A stretch of DNA of 64,000 bases from Burkholderia sp. HI2500. Its GTDB lineage: Bacteria > Pseudomonadota > Gammaproteobacteria > Burkholderiales > Burkholderiaceae. Below are positions 42,213-51,334 of this stretch, piece after piece. The notes under the pieces were generated by a model. It worked only from the letters and a program-made list of their open reading frames with translations, was not told where the DNA came from and did not search any database. Every line of letters begins with the position of its first letter. Position 1 is the stretch's first letter. Both the position numbers and the translations under genes were made by a program. The DNA is taken from positions 744,001-808,000 of the forward strand of contig NZ_NKFL01000006.1 in the NCBI RefSeq assembly GCF_002223055.1, given 5' to 3'.

Positions 42213-43772
42213 TCAATGCGCGCCGGCCGCCGCCGCATCGGCATCGCCGCCGCCGGAGCGCTTCGGTTTCGTGATCCAGATGAGCGGAATGATCGCGATG
42301 AAGATGATCGCCGACACGTAGAAGATGTCGTTCAACCCCATCACGGCCGCCTGCGAATCGACCGACGCGTTGAAGAACGCGAGTGCCGAATCGGGGCCGA
42401 GGTGCAGCAGCGAGCGCGTCGTGTCGACCTGCTGCGCGAAGACCGGATTGGTGACGCTCGCCTGTTCGGTGAGCCGCACGTGATGCAGGATCGTGCGGTC
42501 GTTCCATGCGTTGCTGATCAGCGACGTGCCCACCGCGCCGCAAAACGTGCGGCCGAAATTCGACAGGCCGGCGGCGGCCGGGATCTTCTCCGGCGGCAGC
42601 CCGGACAGGATGATCGACGTCAGCGGCACGAAGAACATCGCCATCGGGATGCCCTGCAGCAGCGTCGGCAGCACGAGATCCCAGCGCGACACGTCGGTGT
42701 AGAAGGTCGTGCGCATCATGAACACGACCGCGAAGCCGACGAACGCGAGTGTCGCGATGTAGCGCGGATCGGTGCGCGGCAGCAGGCGCCCCATGACCGG
42801 CGTGAGCAGGATCGCGAACACGCCGAGCGGCGCGGTGGCGAGCCCGGAATCGACCGCGCGGTAGCCGAGATAGCCCTGCATCCACTGCGGCAGCAGCACC
42901 AGCGTGCCGAAGAACATCCCGTACGCGACCGAGATCGCGATCGTGCCGCCCGCGAAATTGCGCTGCGTGAATAGCCGCAGGTCGACGATCGGGTTCGCCT
43001 CGTGAAGCTCCCACACGAGGAAGAACGCGAAGCCGATCAGCGCGACGATGCCGAGCGCGACCACGACCGGCGAGTTGAACCAGTCGAGATCCTTGCCCTT
43101 GTCGAGCATGATCTGCAGCGACGCGACCCACAGCACGAGCAGCAACAGGCCGATCGTATCGATCGGCATGCGTTTCGTGGCCGATTCGCGGTCGCGGAAC
43201 ACGATCCACGTGACGGCGGCCGCGAAGAAGCCGACCGGGATGTTGATGTAGAAGATCCACGACCAGTTGTAGTCGTACGTGATCCAGCCGCCGAGCGACG
43301 GCCCCGCGATCGGGCCGACGAGCGCCGTCATCGACCACAGCGCCAGTGCGCTCGACGATTTCTGCCGCGGCCACGCGCCGAGCAGCAGCGCCTGCGACAG
43401 CGGCGCGAGCGGCCCGGCGACCGCGCCCTGCAGGATCCGTGCGGCGAGCAGCGTCGGCAGGTTCGGCGCGATCCCGCACAGCCACGACGCGAACACGAAC
43501 AGCAGGATCGACGTGACGAACAGGCGCACCTGGCCGAAGCGCTGCGTGAGCCAGCCGGTCAACGGAATCGACACCGCGTTCGCGGCCGCGAAGATCGTGA
43601 TCACCCACGTGCCTTCGTCGACCGACACGCCGAGGTCGCCCGAGATCGTCGGAATGGCGACGTTCGCGATCGACGAGTCGAGCACGTTCATGAACATCGC
43701 GAGCGATACCGCGATCGTGCCGATCGCGAGGCGGCCGCCCGATAGCGGGGCTGTAGTGGACGGAGAGGACAT
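42213..43772 (-). CDS. DHA2-family MFS drug efflux pump, EmrB-like
   Basis: 519 residues from ATG 43772 with GCAGGAAACC upstream. Fourteen TM segments are expected. Family motifs: FMNVLDSSIANVAIPTISG in TM1 (the D-x-x-x-x-NVA-P motif), GWLTQRFGQVRLF (motif A) and LLAARILQGAVAGPLAPL (motif B/C). EmrB pumps usually need an EmrA adaptor and TolC channel; neither is next to it, so the partner is elsewhere. The LysR gene at 44195-45097 is on the same strand upstream and may regulate it. Confidence 0.9.
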   Translation of the reverse strand: MSSPSTTAPLSGGRLAIGTIAVSLAMFMNVLDSSIANVAIPTISGDLGVSVDEGTWVITIFAAANAVSIPLTGWLTQRFGQVRLFVTSILLFVFASWLCGIAPNLPTLLAARILQGAVAGPLAPLSQALLLGAWPRQKSSSALALWSMTALVGPIAGPSLGGWITYDYNWSWIFYINIPVGFFAAAVTWIVFRDRESATKRMPIDTIGLLLLVLWVASLQIMLDKGKDLDWFNSPVVVALGIVALIGFAFFLVWELHEANPIVDLRLFTQRNFAGGTIAISVAYGMFFGTLVLLPQWMQGYLGYRAVDSGLATAPLGVFAILLTPVMGRLLPRTDPRYIATLAFVGFAVVFMMRTTFYTDVSRWDLVLPTLLQGIPMAMFFVPLTSIILSGLPPEKIPAAAGLSNFGRTFCGAVGTSLISNAWNDRTILHHVRLTEQASVTNPVFAQQVDTTRSLLHLGPDSALAFFNASVDSQAAVMGLNDIFYVSAIIFIAIIPLIWITKPKRSGGGDADAAAAGAH

Positions 43773-44194
43773 GGGTTTCCTGCGTAAGGGACGTAATGGA
43801 CGTAAGGGGCGGAACGGATGCGACCCGTTGCGGCGGGCACGCGCGGCCGCACGCGGCCACGCACGCGCGCGCGAAAGCGACGCACGGACGGCGCGGCTGC
43901 TGAACGGGAGGAAGCACGGCGCGCGCGACGCGGCCCGGTAGAGGGGGCCGACGCGTGCGACGTGCTGCTCGATCGAATGCACGAAGCCGTGGCGGGCTTC
44001 GGGAGGCGGAATGCTGCCGGTCAGGAAGGCGGGACGCGCGTGACGCGCCTGCGGGCAGCGGTCAGGCGGCTGCCGTCGCGTGTGGAATGGTTTTGCATCG
44101 CGACAGGCTAACGATGTGGCGAGCCGCCATCAACACGTGCCGGCTCATTAATCGATTTCGCTTGCTGCAATAATCGCTGGGCGAACCGTGCCGG
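43773..44194. other. Upstream region of the EmrB-like gene with short GTAAGGGAC repeats
   Basis: 422 bases without a convincing gene. Near 43783-43810 three 9-bp near-repeats (GTAAGGGAC, GTAATGGAC, GTAAGGGGC) lie just upstream of the EmrB-like start. The rest is GC-rich with no clear promoter. A frame continuing upstream of the EmrB-like start encodes only Arg/Pro-rich sequence and is not taken as coding. Confidence 0.4.
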
Positions 44195-45097
44195 TTACGG
44201 GGCGGTGCGCCAATCGTCGAACACTTCCGCGAGGAATTCGACGAATGCGCGCACCTTGCTGTCGAGCGTCGCGCGCCGCGGATACAGCACGTGCAGCTCG
44301 ACGTCGTCGGTCCGGTGCCAGTCGGGCAGCACGATTTCGAGCTCGTTCCGCTCGAGCCGGCGGGCCGTGTAGTGCGTCGAGACCAGCGCGATGCCGCCGC
44401 CGCTCGCGGCCTGGCGCAGCACCGTCACCGATTCGTTGGTGATCAGCACCGGCCGCACCGGCACGTCGGCCACTTCGCCGGCCGCATTGGTGAGCCGCAG
44501 CGTCAGGCCGGGCGCGTCGCGGCCGACGAGCAGCAGGTCGTGCTGCGCGAGATCCTGCGGCGTGGCGGGCCGGCCGACGCGGTCCAGATACGCGGGGCTC
44601 GCGGCGAGCTTCGCCTGCGACCAGCCGAGCGAGCGCGCGATGTAGCTGGAGTCCGTCAGCACGCCCGCGCGCAGCGCCACGTCGAAGCCATGCTCGACCA
44701 GATCGAGCGGGTTGTTGTCGTAGATCAGCACGAGCTGGACCAGCGGGTAGCGCCGCCGAAACTCGGCGAGCGCCGGCTCCAGCTCGAACAGGCCGATCGA
44801 ATAGGGCACCAGCACGCGCAGCATGCCCTCCGGCGCCGTGCGCAGCGCGCGGGCCTGGCGGTCGGCGTCGAGCAGGATGTCCTCGGCGCGCAGGCAACGC
44901 TCGTAGTAGTCGCGTCCGGCTTCGGTGACGGACACACGGCGCGTGGTGCGGTACAGCAGCTGGACGCCGAGATCGTCCTCGAGCTGCTTGACCTTGCGGC
45001 TTACGCGGCTGAGCGGCATGTCGAGGTGCGTGGCGGCGGCGGTGAAGTTGCCGCGCTCGACCACGCGCAGGAATATCCGGATGCTTTCGAAGTCCAT
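44195..45097 (-). CDS. LysR-family regulator (AaeR/DmlR-like), divergent to FUSC transporter
   Basis: 300 residues from ATG 45097. HTH: ESIRIFLRVVERGNFTAAAT and LSRVSRKVKQLEDDLGVQLL; effector domain from ~90 (GMLRVLVPYSIGLFELEPAL). It belongs to the CrgA/DmlR group. Divergent by 145 bases from the FUSC gene, the layout of aaeR-aaeB type systems, so control of aromatic-acid efflux is likely. It is also upstream of the EmrB-like gene on the same strand. Confidence 0.88.
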   Translation of the reverse strand: MDFESIRIFLRVVERGNFTAAATHLDMPLSRVSRKVKQLEDDLGVQLLYRTTRRVSVTEAGRDYYERCLRAEDILLDADRQARALRTAPEGMLRVLVPYSIGLFELEPALAEFRRRYPLVQLVLIYDNNPLDLVEHGFDVALRAGVLTDSSYIARSLGWSQAKLAASPAYLDRVGRPATPQDLAQHDLLLVGRDAPGLTLRLTNAAGEVADVPVRPVLITNESVTVLRQAASGGGIALVSTHYTARRLERNELEIVLPDWHRTDDVELHVLYPRRATLDSKVRAFVEFLAEVFDDWRTAP

Positions 45098-45242
45098 ACG
45101 AGGTGCTTCAGTGTTCGACCTGCGCGCATCTTACCTGTGCCGGCCGAATTGCTTCGTGCGGCGGCGATTATCCTGCCCGGTGCAATAACGCATCCTGTCC
45201 GCGCCTCTTAGTGGCGGCGGCGCGCCCCCGTATGCTCGCCGC

Positions 45243-47276
45243 ATGAAATTCGCCTTGCCCTCTCTACCGCCGCTCGCGGCCGTGCGCACCGCGCTGCGCG
45301 ACGCCCGGCCGACGCTGCCGCCCGGCGCCCTCGGCTTCGCGTTGCGCAACACGGCCGCGTCGCTCCTCGCGCTCTACATCGCATTCCGGATGAATCTCGA
45401 CGACCCGAAATGGGCCGCGTCGACGGTGTGGATCGTCGCGCAGGGCAGCCGCGGGATGGGTTTGTCGAAGAGCCAGTACCGGATTCTCGGCACCGCGATC
45501 GGCGCGGCCGTCGCACTGGTGCTGACCGGCGCCTTCGCGCAGACGCCCGAGCTGTTCCTGCCGGCGCTCGCCGCGTGGATCGGCCTGTGCGCGGGCGTCG
45601 CGACCTTCCTGCGCAATTTCCGCGCGTATGCGGCGGTGCTCGCCGGCTATACGGCGGCGATCATCGCGATGGACGCCGTCTCCGCGCCGCTGCACGCATT
45701 CGACATCGCGACCGCGCGCTTCCTGTACGTGGTGGTCGGCATTCTCTGCGGCGCGGCGTTCGAGACGGTGTTCGCGCCCGGTTCGCCGCTGGCCGACGTC
45801 CGCACGCGGCTCGCGCGCTATCTCGACCGCGCGGTGGCCGTCGGTGCGGGCGCGCTGCGCCGCGAGCCGAACGGCGCCGCCGTGCACCGGCTGTTCGCGG
45901 ACGCACTCGAACTCGACACGGCGGCCGAATATGCGGCCGCCGGCGATCCGCCGGTGCGCAACGCGATCGGCCATCTGCGCGCGGCGGTGCTGGGTGTGCT
46001 GTCCGCGCAGGCCGCGGGGCAGGCGCTGCACGAGCACGCGGCGCGCAGCGACGGCACGCCGGAGCCGCTGGTCGCCGATGCCGCGCAGGTGCTCGATGGC
46101 GTGGCGGCGTCGGGCGAAGCGGGGCCTGCGCTGACCGCATTGCGTGCGCGCGTGGACGACGCGGTGCGCGCCGAGGCCGCGGAGCCGGCCGGCTCCGATC
46201 CGTCGCGCCTGCTCACGCTCGACCGGCTGGCGGCGCTGCTTGCCGGGTTCGACGCCGCCTTTGCGGGCAAGGCGCAGCTGGACCGGCCGAATCCGCCGGC
46301 GTCGCGCGTGCGCTATGCGTTCCACCACGATCCGGTGCTCGCGTGGCACAACGGCATTCGCGCGTTCGTCGCCGTGCTGGTCGCATCGGCGCTCTGGATC
46401 GTCACCGCGTGGCCGTCGGGCGCCGGGTTCGTCGCGATCACGGGCGTGGTCTGCGCGCTGTTCTCGACGCGCTCGAACTCGGTCGGCGCCACCGTCGGCT
46501 TCCTGAAAGGGGCGGCCTGCGCGGCGGTCGCGGGCGCGCTCTGCAATTTCGTGCTGCTGCCGGCGGTGTCGGGCTTCGAGATGCTCGCGTACATCCTCGG
46601 CGTGTTCATGATCGGCACGGGCATCGCGATGCGCAATCCGCGCACGGCCGGCATCGGCAGCGGCTTCTCGATCTTCTTCTGGAATTTCACGTCGCCGGAC
46701 AATACGGCGCGCATCGGCGATGCCGCGTTTCTCAATTCGGCGCTCGCCACGCTGCTCGGCATCGCGTTCGGGGCGCTGGTGTTCGCGCTCGTGTTTCCCG
46801 GCGATCCCGGCACGAGCCGGCGGCGCCTGCATCGCGCGGTGCGCGACGATCTGGTTCGCATCGCACGCAATCCACGGGCATGGCGGGCGAGTGCGTGGCT
46901 GAGCCGCACGGCCGACCGTCTCGGGCGCGAACTCGGTTTCGCGGGCCGTCTGTCACCCACGCTCATCGAGCGCGACCTGCGCGATCTGCTCGCGGCCTGG
47001 ACGATCGGCGACAGCCTGTTGTCGCTCGCCGAACTGGCCGCGCGCGAGCCGGCGGCGCGCCGGGCGGTCGCGGTTGTGCGGGGGCGGGTCGGGCGCGCGG
47101 ATTTCGCGCGGCTGGCGCGGACCAGCAACGCGGCTGCCCGCATGCTGCTGCGGCGCGTGACCGAAGTCGACAGCGACGACGGCCGCGCACTGCTGCGCGG
47201 TGCGGTGCTGCTGAGAACGATCGCGGAGACGGCGGCCGCGCACGATGGCTTCCTGCGCGCGGTAGCGTTCGTCTGA
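45243..47276 (+). CDS. FUSC-family inner-membrane transporter, AaeB/YccS-like
   Basis: 677 residues from ATG 45243. Two blocks of about five to six TM segments (residues ~35-175 and ~370-510) are separated by a ~190-residue cytoplasmic domain, and a second cytoplasmic domain ends the protein. FRMNLDDPKWAASTVWIVAQ and LRNFRAYAAVLAGYTAAII match the FUSC/AaeB repeat. AaeB expels hydroxylated aromatic acids with the membrane-fusion protein AaeA; neither AaeA nor AaeX is encoded next to it. Control by the divergent LysR protein is likely. Confidence 0.88.
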   Translation: MKFALPSLPPLAAVRTALRDARPTLPPGALGFALRNTAASLLALYIAFRMNLDDPKWAASTVWIVAQGSRGMGLSKSQYRILGTAIGAAVALVLTGAFAQTPELFLPALAAWIGLCAGVATFLRNFRAYAAVLAGYTAAIIAMDAVSAPLHAFDIATARFLYVVVGILCGAAFETVFAPGSPLADVRTRLARYLDRAVAVGAGALRREPNGAAVHRLFADALELDTAAEYAAAGDPPVRNAIGHLRAAVLGVLSAQAAGQALHEHAARSDGTPEPLVADAAQVLDGVAASGEAGPALTALRARVDDAVRAEAAEPAGSDPSRLLTLDRLAALLAGFDAAFAGKAQLDRPNPPASRVRYAFHHDPVLAWHNGIRAFVAVLVASALWIVTAWPSGAGFVAITGVVCALFSTRSNSVGATVGFLKGAACAAVAGALCNFVLLPAVSGFEMLAYILGVFMIGTGIAMRNPRTAGIGSGFSIFFWNFTSPDNTARIGDAAFLNSALATLLGIAFGALVFALVFPGDPGTSRRRLHRAVRDDLVRIARNPRAWRASAWLSRTADRLGRELGFAGRLSPTLIERDLRDLLAAWTIGDSLLSLAELAAREPAARRAVAVVRGRVGRADFARLARTSNAAARMLLRRVTEVDSDDGRALLRGAVLLRTIAETAAAHDGFLRAVAFV

Positions 47277-48079
47277 AATCGGAAGGAGTGGTGCAGTCTC
47301 TCCTTCGAAAAACACCTGTCCATCGACGTTGAATGAGGCAGGCGCACCCTGAGGCTTCAGTTTTCCGCTTTGCCTCGCCGGGGAATCATTCGTCAGCGGT
47401 ATCCAGTTCCGTGGTGTCGTTGCTCACCTTTTTCCCCGGGGCGACTGACGGAATCCAGACCTGAGCGCTTGAATTTATCAGCGTCTGTTCCAATGGTTAC
47501 TTCCCACCGGTATTCGAAAAATTTGAGCACTCTTGCAGTGCGTTCACATATTTGGCGAGGAGTCCGCTCACTCCCGTGCGCAATTCTATTTTCGGAATAA
47601 CGTCCATGGTCGAATCCAATTTTTTTGTTGAGCAGCGATCGAGGGACCAGCGCAACGCAGGCAACAACTCCTGCTGTCCACGCGACAAGCACTCAACTCT
47701 GTTGTCGTAATGGAGCGGAAAGGGGATATTTTTAATTTAATGCGAACCTATTTATATTGATTCTTGGATTATTGAATAATATTGACGATTGATGAATCGA
47801 ATTGGGCTGATATAAATGACAGCTTTAAAGTTTATGTTTTTTATCTATGTTTTATTCATGCGGCTGGTTTGATTATTAAGTGTGTGCATAGGAGATTCCG
47901 GGAAAAGCGAGGCGAAGTCGTGAAAAACGCCGGGTCAACGCGAAAAACGAGGCGCTCGACTATGGCGTGGCAATGTGGTGGCCGCAGTAATGCGGGAAGG
48001 TGCAGTGGATTGATAGGTTTGCTTGCAAAATAATCGGGGCATTTAAATCGTGCATTAAAATAACACAAAGGTGAATGTC
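47277..48079. other. AT-rich island entry: gene remnant and leader of the tandem unknown genes
   Basis: 803 bases with no intact gene. A short hairpin (GAAGGAG/CTCCTTC, 47282-47306) follows the FUSC stop. A decayed minus-strand gene lies at 47386-47692. From ~47700 to 48075 the sequence is far more AT-rich than anywhere else in the window (for example TTAATTTAATGCGAACC, then TGAATAATATTGACG), which marks acquired DNA. It must also hold the promoter of the gene at 48080, but no clear -35/-10 pair could be fixed. Confidence 0.55.
47386..47692 (-). pseudogene. Decayed small gene with an N-terminal hydrophobic segment
   Basis: A GTG at 47692 begins VLVAWTAGVVACVALVPRSL, which looks like a signal anchor. 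At an A7 run (47619-47627 region) sense passes to a second frame, PKIELRTGVSGLLAKYVNAL, which ends at a TAA (47499-47497) and then continues in the same frame, QTLINSSAQVWIPSVAPGKK, to a TGA at 47386. Each piece has natural protein composition, so one frameshift plus one nonsense change in an old gene is the simplest reading. Family unknown. Confidence 0.35.
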
Positions 48080-49255
48080 ATGGCGGATCCAAAAAACTTC
48101 GTTGATCTTCAAGCTGGCTTCTACAACGCACTCGCCCAGGGTCTGGGGTACTCCAACCAGGACCCGTTTCAGGTGATTCAACCGTCGCCTCCGCTTCTGG
48201 ATGGAGAGGGCGCGGATGACTTGCTCTGGGCCTATTTCAACAATCTTCCCGTCGCGTCTCTGACGGGGAACACGCAGATCTCGGGCGGCAATCAGTTTCT
48301 TGCCAATTACCAGGCAGTGATGTCTGCATTGCAGTCAGCACCGAACAACTTCCAATCGACGCTCGGCCCGGCATGTTGGGATAGCTATCAGGCTGCGCTG
48401 AAGCAGGACAAGAGCCTGACGAATCCCAAGAAGTTTCGCAATTGGGCGCTATACAACGGAGCGTGTTCTGCCGTTGCAGTGTCGGGCGCGTCTGCCTTGG
48501 CGGCTGCGGAGCTTGATCCGATCTTTGCTGCGCAGTTGAACGTCGAACCCTACCTCCCGGCCGGTGACGAGTCGGTTGACTTCGTGCCCGGCTACTCGAA
48601 GATGCTTGCCTTGCTCAAGAAGGCGCCGTATCGCTCCTTCAATGTCGGTACCAACAGCTGGCAAACCGATGTGTCCAGCACGTGGACCCAAGGTTCGAAC
48701 AGCGGTTTCTTCGGGCTATGGGGCGGCAGCAGCTATACGTCCACGTTGAGCCAGAAGTTCGCCTCCGGCGGTGTATCGGTGGACGCGAGCTTCCGCAACG
48801 TGCTGCCGTTCAACGTGACCCCGGGCACGTGGTACAGCTCGGGCGCGTTCGGCCTCGCATTCAACAACCCGGGCAGTGCGCCGTGGAAGCCCGGTGTCAA
48901 GCCCAATTGGGAAACGACATTCGGCGCGTCGGGCAACATGCAACGGTTCGCATCGACTCTCGTGATTGTCAACGAGATGAACATCAAGGTTACGTCTAAC
49001 GCGTCCTATAGCGAGAGCGAGCAGGAGCAGATCAGAAATAACTCGTCCGCCGGTTTGTGGCCATTCTATTGCTCCAGTAGCTCGGGCGGTTCCAACACGT
49101 CGACGGCGTTCAATGCCGCGGGAAACATGACCGTCACGATCACCTCTCAGAAGAACGTACCCGTTGTCATCGGCTGCATCGTTCTTTCCGCAAGCCACTA
49201 TCTCGGCCATGAGTCGCTGGCGTCGAAGATCCTTACCGAGAAGTTCTACAGCTGA
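48080..49255 (+). CDS. Unknown protein, first of a tandem paralogous pair
   Basis: 391 residues from ATG 48080 with AAAGGTG six bases upstream; a GTG at 48071 overlaps that site and is less likely. I do not recognise the family. There is no signal peptide, TM segment or known motif. The N-terminal ~200 residues look helical (FVDLQAGFYNALAQGLGY, LANYQAVMSALQSAPNNFQS). The C-terminal ~190 are strand-rich with many Ser, Asn, Trp and aromatics: FFGLWGGSSY, NVLPFNVTPGTWYSSGAFGL, TTFGASGNMQRFASTLVIVN, GLWPFYCSS. The same blocks recur in the gene at 49381. Base composition (nearer 58% GC) is lower than in flanking genes, which points to transfer. Cytoplasmic, or released by a route without a cleavable signal. 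Confidence 0.75.
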   Translation: MADPKNFVDLQAGFYNALAQGLGYSNQDPFQVIQPSPPLLDGEGADDLLWAYFNNLPVASLTGNTQISGGNQFLANYQAVMSALQSAPNNFQSTLGPACWDSYQAALKQDKSLTNPKKFRNWALYNGACSAVAVSGASALAAAELDPIFAAQLNVEPYLPAGDESVDFVPGYSKMLALLKKAPYRSFNVGTNSWQTDVSSTWTQGSNSGFFGLWGGSSYTSTLSQKFASGGVSVDASFRNVLPFNVTPGTWYSSGAFGLAFNNPGSAPWKPGVKPNWETTFGASGNMQRFASTLVIVNEMNIKVTSNASYSESEQEQIRNNSSAGLWPFYCSSSSGGSNTSTAFNAAGNMTVTITSQKNVPVVIGCIVLSASHYLGHESLASKILTEKFYS

Positions 49256-49327
49256 CGTCGGGCAGTGATACCTGAGCCGGCATTCCGGCCATTTGCAGCA
49301 GGAGGTCGCTGCGCCGTGCTCATTTCG

Positions 49328-49350
49328 GGCGGGATCCCCTGGATCCCGCC
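49328..49350 (+). other. Intercistronic hairpin between the tandem paralogues
   Basis: A perfect 10-bp stem, GGCGGGATCC with GGATCCCGCC, and a three-base loop lie 17 bases before the AAGAAAGG ribosome-binding site of the second paralogue. There is no T-run, so mRNA stabilisation or differential translation fits better than termination. Confidence 0.6.
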
Positions 49351-49380
49351 GACTTGCACAACCGAAGAAAGGTCAATCCC

Positions 49381-50280
49381 ATGGCTTCATTCGTCGAACT
49401 GCAAGACCGCTTTATCACCGCGGAGTTTGCGGCGCTCGGGTTTTCTCGGTCGGGCGGGCAAGTGCTACAGCCGGCCGCATTGCTCCGCTCCGGGGATAAC
49501 GAGTCACTGTGGTCCTGCTTCAACACCATTCCGGCCGACTTGCCGGTCTTTGCGCCAAGCGGTGGCGACACGTTTTTTGCGGCATATTCCGCGTTGATCG
49601 ACTCATTGATACCTGGATCCGCTCTGCTCGATCCGATCGCGGCAGCAAAGCATCGCCTCGATGTGTGGGGGCGGCAGCCCCCCGCCTGGAATGTCGACTA
49701 TGCCGGCCTGGTGAAGCAGCTTGCGGTAGCCCCTAGCGTCACGTTTCCGTTCGGCAGCAACGCCGAGCCGAATACAGAATTCTGGGGCCTGTGGGGCGGC
49801 AGCGATTCCATCTCGGGACCGAGTGCGCAATTCGCCGCCGGCGACGTGTCCGGTCAGTTCGAATTCAAGCACGTGCTTCCGTTGTCGGCAACGCCGTCCA
49901 ACTGGTACGTTTCTTCAGCGCTGTCACTTGCGCACGCGACGAAGAGCGGCGACCCGTGGAATCCGGGATCGGCGATCAATTGGCAATCGACGTTTGGCCC
50001 GCACGGCAACATGCAGCGCTTTGTTGCAAGCTTGCTTGTCGTATCGGGTCTGAATGCCGAGTACACATCGAGTGCGTTGTTTAGCAAAGCCGACCAGCAA
50101 TCGATCCAAGCCAGTCAGGCGAAGGGTATGTGGCCGTTCTACTTGAGCGGCTCCGGGATTTCCACCCATATTCACTTCAACAGCGAGAACCAGATGACGG
50201 TGCAAATCGCCAGCGATCGGAATGCGCCAATCGTCCTCGCCGCGTCCGTGGTAAGTGCAGCGCAATTCCTCGGAGGGTAA
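49381..50280 (+). CDS. Unknown protein, second of the tandem paralogous pair
   Basis: 299 residues from ATG 49381 with AGAAAGG upstream. It matches the first protein in its N-terminal start (FVELQDRFITAEFAALGFSR against FVDLQAGFYNALAQGLGYSN) and across the C-terminal domain (FWGLWGGSDS, HVLPLSATPSNWYVSSALSL, TFGPHGNMQRFVASLLVVSG, GMWPFYLSGS). The ~90-residue difference is in the middle: the first protein has an extra helical insert. Strongly constrained shared motifs (GLWGGS, GNMQRF, WPFY) suggest a real fold with a common binding surface. No catalytic signature is known to me. Probably one transcript with 48080-49255. Function unknown. Confidence 0.75.
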   Translation: MASFVELQDRFITAEFAALGFSRSGGQVLQPAALLRSGDNESLWSCFNTIPADLPVFAPSGGDTFFAAYSALIDSLIPGSALLDPIAAAKHRLDVWGRQPPAWNVDYAGLVKQLAVAPSVTFPFGSNAEPNTEFWGLWGGSDSISGPSAQFAAGDVSGQFEFKHVLPLSATPSNWYVSSALSLAHATKSGDPWNPGSAINWQSTFGPHGNMQRFVASLLVVSGLNAEYTSSALFSKADQQSIQASQAKGMWPFYLSGSGISTHIHFNSENQMTVQIASDRNAPIVLAASVVSAAQFLGG

Positions 50281-50401
50281 GGGGCGCGACGCAATGGCGC
50301 GGTCGTCGACGGTGCGGCCCAATCCACGGCAGGACTCGTACCGAGAATGCAGGGGACGTCAACGCCGGGCAGCGCGTCGCTACCGGGCCGAGTCGGCCGG
50401 A

Positions 50402-51322
50402 TCAACTGAGCCGCCAGGCCTTGCCCGGCCTCACTTCCGCCGGCAGCGGCTCGCGGTTCAGCTCGAGCAGCGTGCGCTCGATCTGCCGCGTCATTGCATC
50501 GAGTGCGAGATGGTTCGGCCCGTCGCCGAACGGCTCGGCGATCGCATGTGCGATCGCGTCGAGGGCGATCAGCGTATAGGCGACGAACACGCTGACGAAC
50601 GGCGTCGCCGCGCCGATCGAATCGACGAGACCGAACGGCAGCAGCACGCAGTACGCATAGATGGTCCGGTGCAGCAGCACGTCGTATGAAAACGGGATCG
50701 GCGTCGACGCAATCCGTTCGCAGCCGCTCACCATCGCGACGAGATCGTCGAGGCGCGCGTCGAGCATCCACAGTCGCGTGTCGGAGAGCTGGCCCGCATC
50801 GGCGCGTGCGGTGAACGCTTCGCGCAGTGCGTGCACGATGACGACCGGGCGGAACCGCGCAGCGGCAACGCGCGCGTAAGCGGCGCCGTCGAGCAGCCCG
50901 AGCAGGTCCGCGGCCGGATCGGTGCCGCGCAGTTGATGCTTGAGCGCATAGACGAACGCGACGACCGTCCGCACGAACGCGCGCCGCGATGCGTCGTCAC
51001 GGTCGATCGCGCCATAGCAGAGCGCCTGCGACACCAGCGTGCGCGTGGCGGTCAGCACGCCGCCCCACAGTTGCCGGCCCTCGCGGTAGCGTTCGTAGCT
51101 CGCGTTGTTGCGGAACCCCGCGAAGATCGCGAGCGTGAGGCCGATCAGCGTGAACGGCGTCGGGTTCAGCGGCACCTTCTCGCCGAGCACGCGGCCGCCG
51201 CCCCAGACCGCGACGAGGCTGATCGCGAGCGTCAGCACGAGCTGCGGCAGGATGGTCGGCAGCACCGAGCCGTTCCAGACGAGCAGCATCCGCAGCCAGT
51301 GCTCGCGCGGACGAACGATCAT
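50402..51322 (-). CDS. Bestrophin-family (RFP-TM) channel protein
   Basis: 306 residues from ATG 51322. MIVRPREHWLRMLLVWNGSVL is the standard N-terminus of bacterial bestrophins; NPTPFTLIGLTLAIFAGFRN and NNASYERYREGRQLWGGVL hold the conserved pore-helix region. About four TM segments. Bacterial bestrophins form pentameric channels; the studied Klebsiella protein passes cations. It is 12 bases downstream of the YdeP-like gene's stop and probably co-transcribed with it. Confidence 0.9.
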   Translation of the reverse strand: MIVRPREHWLRMLLVWNGSVLPTILPQLVLTLAISLVAVWGGGRVLGEKVPLNPTPFTLIGLTLAIFAGFRNNASYERYREGRQLWGGVLTATRTLVSQALCYGAIDRDDASRRAFVRTVVAFVYALKHQLRGTDPAADLLGLLDGAAYARVAAARFRPVVIVHALREAFTARADAGQLSDTRLWMLDARLDDLVAMVSGCERIASTPIPFSYDVLLHRTIYAYCVLLPFGLVDSIGAATPFVSVFVAYTLIALDAIAHAIAEPFGDGPNHLALDAMTRQIERTLLELNREPLPAEVRPGKAWRLS

Positions 51323-51334
51323 CGCGGCGCTCCG

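Noticed and set aside
43773..43982. N-terminal extension of the EmrB-like pump
   Set aside because: Encodes Arg/Ala/Pro-rich sequence including the short DNA repeats; the start at 43772 has a good ribosome-binding site and matches family length.
47782..48033. 83-residue open frame in the AT-rich leader of the tandem unknown genes
   Set aside because: No ribosome-binding site and no coherent composition; the AT-rich region simply has long frames with rare stops at one end.
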